Source: Rouxiella sp. S1S-2
GTDB lineage: Bacteria; Pseudomonadota; Gammaproteobacteria; Enterobacterales; Enterobacteriaceae
Reading direction: 5' to 3'
Assembly: GCF_009208105.1 (NCBI RefSeq)
Contig: NZ_WFKL01000001.1
Location: forward strand, 3,596,001-3,660,000
DNA length: 64,000 nt
Position 1 is the stretch's first letter. Each line of letters starts with the position of its first letter. Positions 53,251 through 62,623 of this stretch are shown piece after piece. A program made the position numbers and the translations under genes. A model generated the notes under the pieces. That model saw only the letters and a list, made by a program, of their open reading frames with translations. It was not told the DNA's origin and made no database searches.

Positions 53251-54195
53251 GTGGAAAATGTGATCTTGGATAAAATTCTACGGCAGTTTATCGAAGTAGC
53301 GATGTTCAAAAATGTGAGTCATGCTGCAAACAAACTTTGCCTTAGCCAGCCGACACTTACGCATAATATGAAGAAGCTGGAAGAGAATCTTGGCGTACAG
53401 TTGCTGGAGCGGACGTCAACGGGCGTGAAAACCACGGAGTATGGCGATCTTCTGCTTGAACAGGCGCAGATGATGCAGCGTATTTATGAAAATACGCTTA
53501 CCAAACTGGCATTTATCAAAGCACGTCAGGTGCAGAGTCTGCGGATGGGCACCGGGCACGCCTGGTGGTACATGTTTGTGCGCGACAGTTTTAACGCCTA
53601 CAGAACGCTGCACCCCACCGTGAATATCCATGTTGATCAGGGAAACCACCTGCGGCTGATGGACCTGCTGCTGGGTGGCGATATCGATTTATTCATTGGC
53701 CATGAAATTCAGGGGCTTAACTCGAAGGCGGGCATCAGCTTTACGCCACTTTTTAGCGTGTCCGACAGTCTTTTTGTTCGCCGCGGGCATCCGCTGTGTA
53801 ATAAGGTTATTGACCCCGTTGAACTGCAGGACTACCCGTGTGTAGAACTGACGCCGGATGAAGGCCGTTTTCAACACATAGTGGAGGATATGCAGCCCAA
53901 AAGGCTGGCGCGAAACCTGATGCATCTGGAAGAAAGAGTGATCTGGTCAACTAACTCGATGATGGCGGCGATAGACATGATTAACGACTCTGACGCGGTA
54001 ATGATCAGTTATCCAAGATGCATGACGGAATATTTTGCCCGCTACAACATTGTGCCGCTACAAAGCAGGCAAAAAAGCCCGCGCTACAACGTGGGCTTTT
54101 ATATGATGCGTGAAAAGATGGACACGGCGCACGTGGTGCAGATGCAGGAGCTGATGCAGCAACACCTTGAGCCAATACGCCACCTGCTAATTTAG
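53251..54195 (+). CDS. palR: LysR-family regulator of the pal operon (PalR-like)
   Basis: 314 residues: N-terminal HTH (about 5-65; MFKNVSHAANKLCLSQPTLTHNMKKLE in family register) and a C-terminal effector domain. Divergent from palE just as palR is in E. rhapontici, where pal genes are induced by palatinose and lowered by sucrose. Its stop overlaps the stop of the convergent EIIB gene by four bases. In E. rhapontici palI (sucrose isomerase) lies beside palR; here that place is taken by the EIIB and porin genes. Confidence 0.85.
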   Translation: MENVILDKILRQFIEVAMFKNVSHAANKLCLSQPTLTHNMKKLEENLGVQLLERTSTGVKTTEYGDLLLEQAQMMQRIYENTLTKLAFIKARQVQSLRMGTGHAWWYMFVRDSFNAYRTLHPTVNIHVDQGNHLRLMDLLLGGDIDLFIGHEIQGLNSKAGISFTPLFSVSDSLFVRRGHPLCNKVIDPVELQDYPCVELTPDEGRFQHIVEDMQPKRLARNLMHLEERVIWSTNSMMAAIDMINDSDAVMISYPRCMTEYFARYNIVPLQSRQKSPRYNVGFYMMREKMDTAHVVQMQELMQQHLEPIRHLLI

Positions 54196-54464
54196 CTATT
54201 TTTAGGCATTAATGCCGTTAGTGCTTCATACAATGTCCGGGTATTTCCCGGTCCCACGACCAGATGATACTCGGTGTAGTGCTGCGCCGTGTCGACGTCC
54301 AGCACTGACTTAATGTCATCCAATGACTCCAGTCCTCGCCTATCGAGCCGCGAGGTGTCGCGTATTTTTACTCTGATTCTACTGGCACAGTAGCTCATCT
54401 TGACGAGGTTTTCCGCACCGCCCATTGCCTTTAGCATTAACGCCGCCAGCTGTTGCTTTTCCAT
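54192..54464 (-). CDS. Stand-alone PTS EIIB domain protein (glucose family)
   Basis: 90 residues from the ATG at 54464, which has a strong AGGAGG site; the longer frame has none. The whole protein is one EIIB domain of the glucose/sucrose class: the phosphorylatable cysteine C26 lies in YCASRIRVKIRD, corresponding to the family motif C-[AT]-[ST]-R-[LI]-R, then LDRRGLESLDDIKSVL and HLVVGPGNTRTLYEAL. No EIIC or EIIA gene is nearby. It may act as a phosphorylation-dependent sensor or complement a chromosomal EIIC. A PalR-type palindrome lies about 85 bases upstream. Confidence 0.8.
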   Translation of the reverse strand: MEKQQLAALMLKAMGGAENLVKMSYCASRIRVKIRDTSRLDRRGLESLDDIKSVLDVDTAQHYTEYHLVVGPGNTRTLYEALTALMPKNS

Positions 54465-54537
54465 GTTGCCTCCTGATAGCCCTTTGCATTTTCCGCAGCA
54501 GCATAAAACCAATATCGGGCGATGTGAAATTGATTTA

Positions 54538-54576
54538 AACCCGAGCAATATAGAGTTTATCTATATCGCTCGGGTT
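54538..54576. promoter_or_regulatory. Second PalR-type box inside a 39-base palindrome
   Basis: The core is AATATAGA-N5-TCTATATC (54547-54567), differing by one base from the palE/palR box. It is flanked by AACCCGAGC and GCTCGGGTT arms, giving two 17-base arms with a single mismatch. It lies between the porin stop (54601) and the EIIB start (54464), so it may also form a terminator-like hairpin for the porin transcript. Confidence 0.6.
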
Positions 54577-54600
54577 ACATGGGCAAGGTTTGTGAGTAAG

Positions 54601-55956
54601 TCAGAACAGGTATTTAAACCGCACGCGTGCGCCATAGCGAGGTTGGTGATTGGAGTCACCTTCTGCAGAGGAATTTAACCACGACGTGTAGGCCCCGAGA
54701 TAAATATTGAAGTTAGGCATATCCATAATGTTCGGCAATTGCCAAGAGGTGTGAAGGGTATGGATATCATAATTACCCGGTGCCAAAATAGCGCAGTCGG
54801 TAATGCACTCGCTATCGATACCGGAAATATTAAATTCGGAAATTTTATTATGGGCATAAATGTAACCCACCTCCACCCGATGCCAAAGGGCATTAACACC
54901 CGCACTGAAATCTTTTTCTTCTTTTGCATTCATCATCGCGGTATTCAGGTTAATTACGGTGCCGTCCTGCGGGTTATTTTTTAGCGTATTCCACGTCATG
55001 GTTAATCCGTAACCCGTACGCCCCGACTGGTCGTTCCATTTCCCGTTATTATCGGTATAGCCATAGGCATTATTGACCAGATTGCTTTCCATCGCCGCCG
55101 CAACGGAATAGTCACCAGACTGCCATGCAATGACTGGCCGGACATACACGGCATTTTTCTGATTTTCCAACGCCATTCCGTGATAACGCTGGTCGACATA
55201 CAGCGAGCTGCCATCTTCTACCAGATTGTTGACTTCAAAATACCAGTGACCGATATTTTTGCTTAACTGAAGGTTGCCACCGCTGTTGCTGCGCCCGCGC
55301 CCCTCTTTCATCATGTAAATATAGCCATAGCCGTCGCTATAAAGATTGTTCGCAGTATTGCCGGAATACTCGACAAAAGTGTCCTGATTAAGCGGGAACA
55401 TGTCATAGGCTTCAAAGCGCCCCACTTTCACCTGCCAGTCATTTTGTTGGCCAAAGAAGAAGGCTGCATCGTCGAGATTCATTTTGCCATTCATATCCGC
55501 CAGCGGCTGTACGTTGAATCCGGCATACTGGCCGTTAGTCATTTTTTGTATGCCCTCCACGCCCAATAAAATCCGACCATTAATGTCCCAGCGCTCTTTA
55601 TTACCCGGTGCCCAGTTTTTATTGGCGCTGGTTTTTAAAGAGGTCAGGCTTCCTGTACGACTGGCACCGTCGAGATTAAATTCAACGTCACCATAAAATT
55701 TAAGCGAAGCGTCCTTATTTAATTTAATCATTGATTCACTTTCATTCTTATTGGCGGCAACTGTACTACTTTTAACCTCAATCGGCCGCTGTTTTAATTT
55801 TACTATTTCCGCCTCGGCCTTATCGGCACGCATTTCGGCGGACTGCAGACGCTGCTCAAGTAATGCAAAGCGCTGTTCTACCGTTAAAGAGGATTGTGAA
55901 TAAGCCGTCCCAGAGAATACACTGACGCACAGCATCAGTCCGATTTTTTTATTCAT
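54601..55956 (-). CDS. Carbohydrate porin, ScrY/RafY type
   Basis: 451 residues. Signal peptide to about residue 20 (AYSQ), then a periplasmic coiled-coil stretch (about 25-56; LEQRLQSAEMRADKAEAEIVKLKQ in heptads) as in ScrY and RafY, then a beta-barrel beginning LKFYGDVEFNLDG and ending KYLF with the C-terminal Phe needed for outer-membrane assembly. It gives diffusion of sucrose-size sugars through the outer membrane. Follows cscA by 82 bases on the same strand; probably part of the csc unit and also useful to the pal importer. Confidence 0.85.
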   Translation of the reverse strand: MNKKIGLMLCVSVFSGTAYSQSSLTVEQRFALLEQRLQSAEMRADKAEAEIVKLKQRPIEVKSSTVAANKNESESMIKLNKDASLKFYGDVEFNLDGASRTGSLTSLKTSANKNWAPGNKERWDINGRILLGVEGIQKMTNGQYAGFNVQPLADMNGKMNLDDAAFFFGQQNDWQVKVGRFEAYDMFPLNQDTFVEYSGNTANNLYSDGYGYIYMMKEGRGRSNSGGNLQLSKNIGHWYFEVNNLVEDGSSLYVDQRYHGMALENQKNAVYVRPVIAWQSGDYSVAAAMESNLVNNAYGYTDNNGKWNDQSGRTGYGLTMTWNTLKNNPQDGTVINLNTAMMNAKEEKDFSAGVNALWHRVEVGYIYAHNKISEFNISGIDSECITDCAILAPGNYDIHTLHTSWQLPNIMDMPNFNIYLGAYTSWLNSSAEGDSNHQPRYGARVRFKYLF

Positions 55957-56038
55957 CGAATTAATCCTTGCTTGTTAATATAGAAAGTAAAAGCGAACCA
56001 AGTCTGCCCCGATATTCGGGGCAGAGCTTTTTATATAA

Positions 56039-57472
56039 TTATTTTAAATTCCAGCTGCCACACTCTTTTATAATTGCGGTCCCAGACCAGGCAAAAAGCG
56101 TTAGCTGACGCTGCTGCGGGTAAATACGGCTGCTGAGGCAGGCCTCCCCGTCATTAACGAAGACTTCAACCGAAGAGCGGTCAAAAAACAGCCTCAGATT
56201 TAGCTCTGTCGTTCGCGGCAGCGGCACGCTCCGTTGTCCACAAAGCCCCAGTTGCGGATAATTGCGCTCAAGAACCAGACGTTGCGACTGACTATCGATA
56301 TAAAGCCGCATGCCGTCTTGCAAGGCAATGCCATACTGCTCGGCATCGCTGGCGGCGAGGTTCCAGTTGAGAACAACTTCCGCTGTTTCACAGTGTTCCA
56401 TCACGCACAGCGCTTTATTTTGCAGCGTACTGACTGACCAGCGGGAAAAGTCTTGCCGTAGCGCTTCAACCTCTCTCGCAGGCCGCATTTGCACGCGGTT
56501 GTCTTCGGTTAATGTCAGCTCTCGGGGCAGTGAAAGCATGCCGGCCCATCCGTCCTGCTGCTCGGGCAAAGGAGACTCCCACATATCCATCCAACCAATA
56601 ACGATGCGGCGGCCGTCCGGCGTTAAGAAACTTTGCGGCGCATAAAAATCGTGACCGTGGTCAAGCTCGTGAAATGTAGTTTCTTGCACGAAGGCCTCGC
56701 CCGGCTGCCAATGCCCAACAATATAGCCACTCTGGAATAAATTCCGATTCGCATAGCCCTGCGCTGCGATGCCCTGCGGGGAAAACATCAGCACCTGCTT
56801 ATCCTGTAGCGTAAAGAAGTCTGGGCATTCCCACATAAAACCCATGCCCGCCGGCGCTTCGGCCAAAATGCCTTCGTCGTGCCAATGATGCAGGTCTTCT
56901 GAACGGTAGAGCCTGACCATGCCGGTATCTTCAACGCGCGCGCCGACCACCATGTACCACATCCCGTTCTCGCACCACACCTTAGGGTCACGGAAGTGAT
57001 GCAGTCCCGCGGGGGTATCGAGCACCAGCCCCTCACGCCTAAAGTGAACACCGTCCCGGCTGGTGGCCAGACATTGCACCTGGTAAAGATTCTCGTCGCA
57101 GGTGTTATCGCCGTGAAACTTGTGGCCGGTGTAAATCAGCGCCAACGCCTCACCGTTGACCACCGCCGAGCCTGAGAAACAGCCGTCTTTATCTTCCGGC
57201 CCTTCCGGCGCGAGTGCGACGGGCAGATGCTCCCAGTGCAGCAAGTCGCGACTGCGGGCGTGTCCCCAGTGCATTGGCCCCCACTCGGTGGAATAGGGAT
57301 GATGTTGATAAAATGCGTGATACCAACCGTCGAACCATACCAGCCCGTTAGGATCATTCATCCAGCCCGCGCGGGCCGCCAGGTGATACTCGGGATACCA
57401 GCGCATCGTTAGCTGCTCGCGTTTAGCGGCCAGGGTATGTTCAGCTTTTTCTATCAATAACGTCATAATCAT
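56039..57472 (-). CDS. cscA: Sucrose hydrolase (invertase), GH32
   Basis: 477 residues, exactly the length of E. coli CscA. GH32 catalytic set: nucleophile D40 in WMNDPNG (37-43), FRDPK (160-164), acid/base E215 in ECPDF. No signal peptide, so it cleaves cytoplasmic sucrose to glucose and fructose. Very close to E. coli CscA (GPMHWGH, DKDGCFSGSAV, FMFSPQG-like MFSPQG, WMDMWESP). 15 bases after the permease gene. No fructokinase gene (cscK) accompanies it. Confidence 0.92.
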   Translation of the reverse strand: MIMTLLIEKAEHTLAAKREQLTMRWYPEYHLAARAGWMNDPNGLVWFDGWYHAFYQHHPYSTEWGPMHWGHARSRDLLHWEHLPVALAPEGPEDKDGCFSGSAVVNGEALALIYTGHKFHGDNTCDENLYQVQCLATSRDGVHFRREGLVLDTPAGLHHFRDPKVWCENGMWYMVVGARVEDTGMVRLYRSEDLHHWHDEGILAEAPAGMGFMWECPDFFTLQDKQVLMFSPQGIAAQGYANRNLFQSGYIVGHWQPGEAFVQETTFHELDHGHDFYAPQSFLTPDGRRIVIGWMDMWESPLPEQQDGWAGMLSLPRELTLTEDNRVQMRPAREVEALRQDFSRWSVSTLQNKALCVMEHCETAEVVLNWNLAASDAEQYGIALQDGMRLYIDSQSQRLVLERNYPQLGLCGQRSVPLPRTTELNLRLFFDRSSVEVFVNDGEACLSSRIYPQQRQLTLFAWSGTAIIKECGSWNLK

Positions 57473-57487
57473 TCACTCTTATTTCAT

Positions 57488-58729
57488 TCAAACGGACGAG
57501 GGGTGCGGCATTACGTCTTCGGGTGCGGGTTTGTGACTGCTGAGAAGAAAAATTGAGATAAAGGTGGTGCAGAACACCATCAGCCCCATGAGTAGATAGG
57601 ACTGCGCGAAACCGTATTTTTCATAGCTGTAGCCCGCCAGTGGCGAAAGAAAGGTGGCGATAACGGAGCTAGTACAGGCAAAGCCCACAAGATAAAGCGT
57701 GGAGGAGAGCCGCTTGTCGAAGTTCAGACTGTTATATTTGAAGACTGAAACCAACAGAATCGGCAGTTCAACCGCGTGCAGCAGTTTGGTAATGGAGATA
57801 AGCACCGGCCCTTCCACTATCCCTGAGGACATCATGCGCAGCGCCATTACCATGCCAGCAAAGATCAGTCCGTTTTTAGCGCCAATGCGGTTTACCAGCC
57901 ACGGCGCACAGAACATGCCCGCCGCTTCAAGAAATACCTGGAAAGAGTTCAGGTAGCCGTACATCGCATTCCCCTCCCGCAGGGTCGCAAACTGCGAAGA
58001 GAAATAGACCGGGAACTGCTGATCGTAAACGCCATAAATGCAGGTTCCGACCACGAAAAATACTAACGCCCAGAAACGTGGCAGCGTTAACAAACGCAAC
58101 GCGTCTTCTAAGGTTACTTTTTCTGCGCCCAGTTCCACCCTTTCCAGACTGGCTGGGGTGCTCACTTTGAGCCGCGCTAGCAGCGCAAAGAACACCAGCC
58201 CCGCGCATGACGCAAGCAGGAAGTTAAGTTTTGGATTGATGTTGAAAAGAATACCGGCAAAAAAGGTCGCCACGGCCCAGCCAAGTGACCCCCACATGCG
58301 GGCTTTACCAAATTCAAAGGTACTCTGACGTGACACTCGCTCGGTGTAGGACTCAAGGACGCCAATCCCACCGTTAAAAGTCAGGCCGATGAACACCCCG
58401 CCGAAGATACTGCCCAGCAGGATGTTGATACTGAGCAGATAACCAAAAATCACATACGCCGGACCGGAAAAAATAAGCAGCGCAGTGATATACCACAGCA
58501 GGTTTTTGCGTAAGGCAAGCCGGTCCTGAATAAAGCCATAGCAAACCTGTGCGCAAAGCGCCGACACTGACAGCACGGAAAAGATGACGCCGGTATCCAT
58601 GGCTTTTAACCCGACTTCTTGATGAAGCCAGATGGAAAGCAGAGAACTGGACGATGACCAGCTCACAAAAAAGAAAAACAGCAATGCACTTAACAGCGGG
58701 TAATTTTGAGAATGATGTTTTTTCATCAT
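57488..58729 (-). CDS. cscB: Sucrose:H+ symporter of the LacY family (CscB-like)
   Basis: 413 residues, twelve transmembrane helices, oligosaccharide:H+ symporter family (LacY/CscB/RafB/MelY). Shared stretches include YGYLNSFQVFLEA, TKLLHAVELP and VFKYNSLNFDKRLSSTLYLVGF, the last very like E. coli CscB. First gene of the unit cscB-cscA-porin under two LacI-type operators. The N-terminal helix has a run of five serines (SWSSSSS), unlike E. coli CscB, so specificity could be broader. Confidence 0.82.
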   Translation of the reverse strand: MMKKHHSQNYPLLSALLFFFFVSWSSSSSLLSIWLHQEVGLKAMDTGVIFSVLSVSALCAQVCYGFIQDRLALRKNLLWYITALLIFSGPAYVIFGYLLSINILLGSIFGGVFIGLTFNGGIGVLESYTERVSRQSTFEFGKARMWGSLGWAVATFFAGILFNINPKLNFLLASCAGLVFFALLARLKVSTPASLERVELGAEKVTLEDALRLLTLPRFWALVFFVVGTCIYGVYDQQFPVYFSSQFATLREGNAMYGYLNSFQVFLEAAGMFCAPWLVNRIGAKNGLIFAGMVMALRMMSSGIVEGPVLISITKLLHAVELPILLVSVFKYNSLNFDKRLSSTLYLVGFACTSSVIATFLSPLAGYSYEKYGFAQSYLLMGLMVFCTTFISIFLLSSHKPAPEDVMPHPSSV

Positions 58730-58758
58730 GGCAGTCTCAGTAGGAAAGATAATGAAAT

Positions 58759-58770
58759 GGTAACGTTAAC
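58759..58770. promoter_or_regulatory. CscR operator 1
   Basis: GGTAACGTTAAC, matching the LacI-family palindrome TTAACGTTAA at its centre, 30 bases before cscB. Confidence 0.75.
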
Positions 58771-58803
58771 ATATTACTCTTCTCACGCAATTTAAGGCGA
58801 ACT

Positions 58804-58819
58804 TATGATGTTAATCACA
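58804..58819. promoter_or_regulatory. CRP site in the cscB/cscR gap
   Basis: TATGA-N6-TCACA matches the CRP consensus TGTGA-N6-TCACA at 9 of 10 positions, located between the two CscR operators. It predicts cAMP-dependent activation. Confidence 0.7.
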
Positions 58820-58822
58820 TAA

Positions 58823-58834
58823 GTTAACGTTAAC
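58823..58834. promoter_or_regulatory. CscR operator 2
   Basis: GTTAACGTTAAC, a perfect palindrome, 64 bases from operator 1. The spacing allows repressor cooperation or looping. Confidence 0.78.
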
Positions 58835-59003
58835 ATAGCGTATCTGAGAGCGCGATCATGATTTAATGTTGATTGTCGCTATGGCACAGTGAAATATTGA
58901 GAACAACATTATCTCCCCATCCTTTTACTTCAGAATGGGAGTTGTATAGCCTTGTATATTTGCAGGCATGGCCCGAGATTTCCTCGAATCAGGACAGAAA
59001 CTT

Positions 59004-59999
59004 ATGGCGTCGTTAAAAGATGTGGCAAAGCTGGCGAACGTGTCGTTAATGACGGTATCGCGTGCCTTGAATAGCCCGGAAAGGCTTAAACCCGACACGC
59101 TTGCCTGTGTGCAGGCCGCCATTAGTGAATTAAATTATGTGCCCGACCTGTCAGCCAAAAAGGTGCGCGGAGCGCGGGCAACGCCGAATACCGTCGGCGT
59201 GCTGGCGCTTGATACGGTAACCACCCCTTTTTCCGTAGAGATCACGTTGTCGATTGAAGAAACCGCTCGCGCCCACGGGTGGAACAGTTTTGTGGTCAAT
59301 ATGTTCTCCGACGACAGTCCTGAAACCATGGTCGACCTGCTGCTCTCCCATCGGCCAAGCGGCATTATTTATACGACAATGGGGCTGCGACAGGTGCCGG
59401 TTCCGCCTAAACTGCTCTCTCTTCCCTGCGTATTGGCCAACTGTGAAAGCCTGCATGAGCCGGTTGCCAGCTATATTCCTGACGATGAACAGGGCCAGTA
59501 CGAGGGGGTGAAAGCGTTGCTACAGGCGGGTTATCGCCGACCACTTTGCCTGCACCTGCCGGCACAGCATTTGGCAACAATTCGCCGCCGCAAGGGGCTG
59601 GCGCGTGCCTGTCGTGAAGCCGGTATTGACCCCGATTCTCTGCTACACCGCTATATGGACTTCGGCGACGAGCACTATCGGGATATTCCGGCGATGATGG
59701 CAGCGCACATGCCGCAGGGTAAGCCGACGTTTGATTCCGTGGTGTGTGGTAACGATCGCGTTGCTTTCATGGTCTATCAAATTCTTCTGGCGCGAGGTGT
59801 GCGCATTCCGCAAGACGTCGGCGTGCTGGGCTACGACAATATGGTGGGCATTGGCGACCTGTTTTTGCCCCCACTGTCGACGGTGCAATTGCCCCACTAC
59901 GAAATTGGCCGCCTGAGCGCGCTGCACATTATTAACGGGGATCGGCATCGTGAAACCGTTCGCGTTGAAAGCCCGTGGCTTCAACGCGAATCGATGTAA
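59004..59999 (+). CDS. cscR: Sucrose operon repressor, LacI family
   Basis: 331 residues from the ATG at 59004, whose product starts MASLKDVAKLANVSLMTVSR exactly like E. coli CscR; an ATG at 58968 adds 12 residues without homology. LacI HTH (1-60), then a periplasmic-binding-like effector core with PFSVEITLSIEETA, HRPSGIIYTTMGLR, SYIPDDEQGQYE and VLGYDNMVGIGDLFLPPL. Divergent from cscB, binding the TTAACGTTAA boxes; relieved by sucrose or fructose in the family. Its 3' end is 17 bases from the convergent prpD. Confidence 0.92.
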   Translation: MASLKDVAKLANVSLMTVSRALNSPERLKPDTLACVQAAISELNYVPDLSAKKVRGARATPNTVGVLALDTVTTPFSVEITLSIEETARAHGWNSFVVNMFSDDSPETMVDLLLSHRPSGIIYTTMGLRQVPVPPKLLSLPCVLANCESLHEPVASYIPDDEQGQYEGVKALLQAGYRRPLCLHLPAQHLATIRRRKGLARACREAGIDPDSLLHRYMDFGDEHYRDIPAMMAAHMPQGKPTFDSVVCGNDRVAFMVYQILLARGVRIPQDVGVLGYDNMVGIGDLFLPPLSTVQLPHYEIGRLSALHIINGDRHRETVRVESPWLQRESM

Positions 60000-60016
60000 G
60001 GAAAGGGTCGGGAAGG

Positions 60017-61471
60017 TTAAATCACATACAAATCCAGATACTCATTCACCGCCATCTGCTCGAGTTTCTCCCGATCCAGCGAGGCGTTGAGAATACGCTG
60101 CTGCTGTTTTTCAGGGAACTGGCGGGCCAAATTGATTTTGAATTTCTCAATCAACAGCGGAATACCTTCCTGACGACGGCGGGCGTGGCCAATCGGATAT
60201 TCCACCAGCACTTCGTCGAATTGGCTGCCATCGTTAAACTCAACACTGATGCCGTTACCGATCGCCCGTTTTTGCGGGTCGTGATAGTCCTGAGTCAATG
60301 TGACGTCCTCAACACAGGTAATTTTTTCCCGCAGCGTGTCGATACGCGAATCGGCGGCAATATCGTCCTCATAATCTCCGGCGGTCAAACGCCCGAATAT
60401 CAGCGGAACGGCCACCATATATTGAATACAGTGGTCTCGGTCGGCCGGATTATTGAGCGGTCCCTGCTTGTCGATAATGCGAATACAGGCCTGATGAGTG
60501 CGAATGGTGATGGCCTTGATATCGTCAACGCCCTTCCCCGCCCGCTGCAATTTTTGTTGCACCGTGATAGCCGCCTCAACCGCCGTCTGCGCATGGAACT
60601 CGGCGGGGTATGAGATCTTGAACAGCACGTTTTCCATCACATAACTGCCATAGGGCCGCTGAAACTGGAACGGTTCGCCGTTAAACAGCACGTCATAGAA
60701 GCCCCAGGTTTTGGCGGTTAACGCGGAGGGATATCCCATCTCGCCGGTTTTGGCCATCAGGGCCAAACGCACGGCTCGTGAAGTCGCATCGCCCGCCGCC
60801 CAAGACTTGCGAGATCCCGTGTTTGGCGCATGGCGATAGGTACGCAGGGACTGCCCGTCTATCCAGGCATTGGATACGGCACTCAAAATTTCGTCACGCG
60901 TCAGGCCGAGCATCTCGGCCACTACCGCCGTTGAGGCCACCTTAACCAGCAGGACGTGGTCCAGCCCGACCCGATTAAAGGCGTTTTCCAATGCCAGACA
61001 GCCTTGGATCTCATGCGCCTTAATCATGCCGGTCAATACATGCCATAGGGTTAATGGCGCTTTGCCCGCCGCCACGGCGGTGCGAGAAAGCCAGTCGGCA
61101 GTAGCTAACACGCCGCCGAGATTATCGGAAGGATGGCCCCATTCGGCCGCCAGCCAAGTGTCATTAAAATCTAGCCAGCGGATCATCGTGCCGATATTAA
61201 ACGCCGCCTGCACCGGGTCAAGCTGGAACTGCGTGCCGGGAACCCTCGCCCCCTGCGGCACCACCGTGCCCGGTACTATCGGCCCCAACAGCTTTTTACA
61301 GGCCGGATATTCCAGCGCTTCAAGTCCGCAACCCAGCGTATCAAGCAGGCAATAATGCGCCGTTTCATACGCCTTTTGAGAGCTGATTTTGTACTGCATG
61401 ACGTAATCGACAATATCCACTATCGCGGCGTCATACGGTTGTCGGGCCGACACATTCAGTGAAGATGACAT
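60017..61471 (-). CDS. prpD: 2-methylcitrate dehydratase PrpD
   Basis: 484 residues of the MmgE/PrpD family, the usual length. Dehydrates 2-methylcitrate to 2-methyl-cis-aconitate in propionate breakdown. Family stretches: [38 protein letters not shown] (DFNDT active-site region), [25 protein letters not shown]. Last gene of prpBCD; prpE, which follows in E. coli, is absent here, so propionate activation must use another acyl-CoA synthetase. Confidence 0.95.
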   Translation of the reverse strand: MSSSLNVSARQPYDAAIVDIVDYVMQYKISSQKAYETAHYCLLDTLGCGLEALEYPACKKLLGPIVPGTVVPQGARVPGTQFQLDPVQAAFNIGTMIRWLDFNDTWLAAEWGHPSDNLGGVLATADWLSRTAVAAGKAPLTLWHVLTGMIKAHEIQGCLALENAFNRVGLDHVLLVKVASTAVVAEMLGLTRDEILSAVSNAWIDGQSLRTYRHAPNTGSRKSWAAGDATSRAVRLALMAKTGEMGYPSALTAKTWGFYDVLFNGEPFQFQRPYGSYVMENVLFKISYPAEFHAQTAVEAAITVQQKLQRAGKGVDDIKAITIRTHQACIRIIDKQGPLNNPADRDHCIQYMVAVPLIFGRLTAGDYEDDIAADSRIDTLREKITCVEDVTLTQDYHDPQKRAIGNGISVEFNDGSQFDEVLVEYPIGHARRRQEGIPLLIEKFKINLARQFPEKQQQRILNASLDREKLEQMAVNEYLDLYVI

Positions 61472-61479
61472 GGGGTTCC

Positions 61480-62622
61480 TTAACGTTTATCCAGTGGAAT
61501 AAAGGGCAAATCATCGGGGCCGATATAATGCGCCGCCGGGCGGATGATTTTATTGTCTTTGCGCTGTTCGATAATATGCGCCGCCCAGCCGCTGGTGCGG
61601 GCCATCACAAACAGTGGCGTAAACATCGCGGTCGGTATGCCCATTTGGTGATAAGCCACGGCAGAAAACCAGTCCAGATTGGGGAACATTTTTTTCTCAT
61701 CCCACATCACCGTTTCCAGACGACTGGCAATGGCAAAGATTTTCTCGTCACCCGCCTGCTGTGAAAGCTCCAGGGCAACCTGCTTGATCACACTATGTCG
61801 CGGGTCGGCCAAGGTATAGACCGGATGCCCAAAGCCAATCACCACTTCTTTATTGGCCAGCCGTTTTTTGATGTCGCTTTCGGCCTCATCGGGGGAGAGA
61901 TAACGCTGCTGAATGTCCAGTGCGACTTCGTTGGCACCGCCGTGTTTTTTACCGCGCAAAGCTCCGATAGCGCCGGTAATTGCCGAATAAATATCCGAGC
62001 CGGTGCCGGCGATAACGCGCGCAGTAAAGGTAGACGCGTTGAATTCATGCTCGGCATAAAGGATAAGCGAAGTGTGCATCGCCTTAATCCACCGTTCGTC
62101 GGGCGCCTCACCGTGCAGCAAATGCAGGAAATGTCCGCCAATGGATTCATCGTCGGTTTCGACCTGAATACGGTTACCGTGATGGCTGTAGTGGTACCAA
62201 TAAAGCAGCATCGAACCGAGTGCGGCCAGCAGGCTGTCGGCGATATCACAGGCGCCAGCGAAAGAATGGTCATCTTTTTCAGGCAGCGTACAGCCCAGCG
62301 CAGACACGCCTGTGCGCATCACGTCCATCGGGTGCGAGGCGGCGGGTAAGGCTTCCAGTACGGTTTTGACCGAAGCAGGCAACCCGCGTCGCGAGCGCAG
62401 CTTATGCATGTAGGCCGTGAGTTCTGCTGCGGTGGGCAATTTGCCATAAATCAGCAAATACGCCACTTCTTCAAACTTGCAGTAGCGGGCTAAATCGACA
62501 ATATCATAGCCAAGATAGTGCAGATCGTTACCGCTGCGACCCACGGTGCACAGGGCGGTATTACCCGCCACCACGCCCGACAGTGCGACGGATTTTTTAG
62601 GGGTGAAGGTTGACGTAGTCAC
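61480..62622 (-). CDS. prpC: 2-methylcitrate synthase PrpC
   Basis: 380 residues from a GTG at 62622 with AGGAGA upstream, right after the prpB stop; the frame continues further 5' inside prpB without support. Citrate-synthase fold with [16 protein letters not shown] start, [22 protein letters not shown] and the catalytic His stretch GFGHPVY. Condenses propionyl-CoA with oxaloacetate. Confidence 0.93.
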   Translation of the reverse strand: MTTSTFTPKKSVALSGVVAGNTALCTVGRSGNDLHYLGYDIVDLARYCKFEEVAYLLIYGKLPTAAELTAYMHKLRSRRGLPASVKTVLEALPAASHPMDVMRTGVSALGCTLPEKDDHSFAGACDIADSLLAALGSMLLYWYHYSHHGNRIQVETDDESIGGHFLHLLHGEAPDERWIKAMHTSLILYAEHEFNASTFTARVIAGTGSDIYSAITGAIGALRGKKHGGANEVALDIQQRYLSPDEAESDIKKRLANKEVVIGFGHPVYTLADPRHSVIKQVALELSQQAGDEKIFAIASRLETVMWDEKKMFPNLDWFSAVAYHQMGIPTAMFTPLFVMARTSGWAAHIIEQRKDNKIIRPAAHYIGPDDLPFIPLDKR

Positions 62623-62623
62623 T

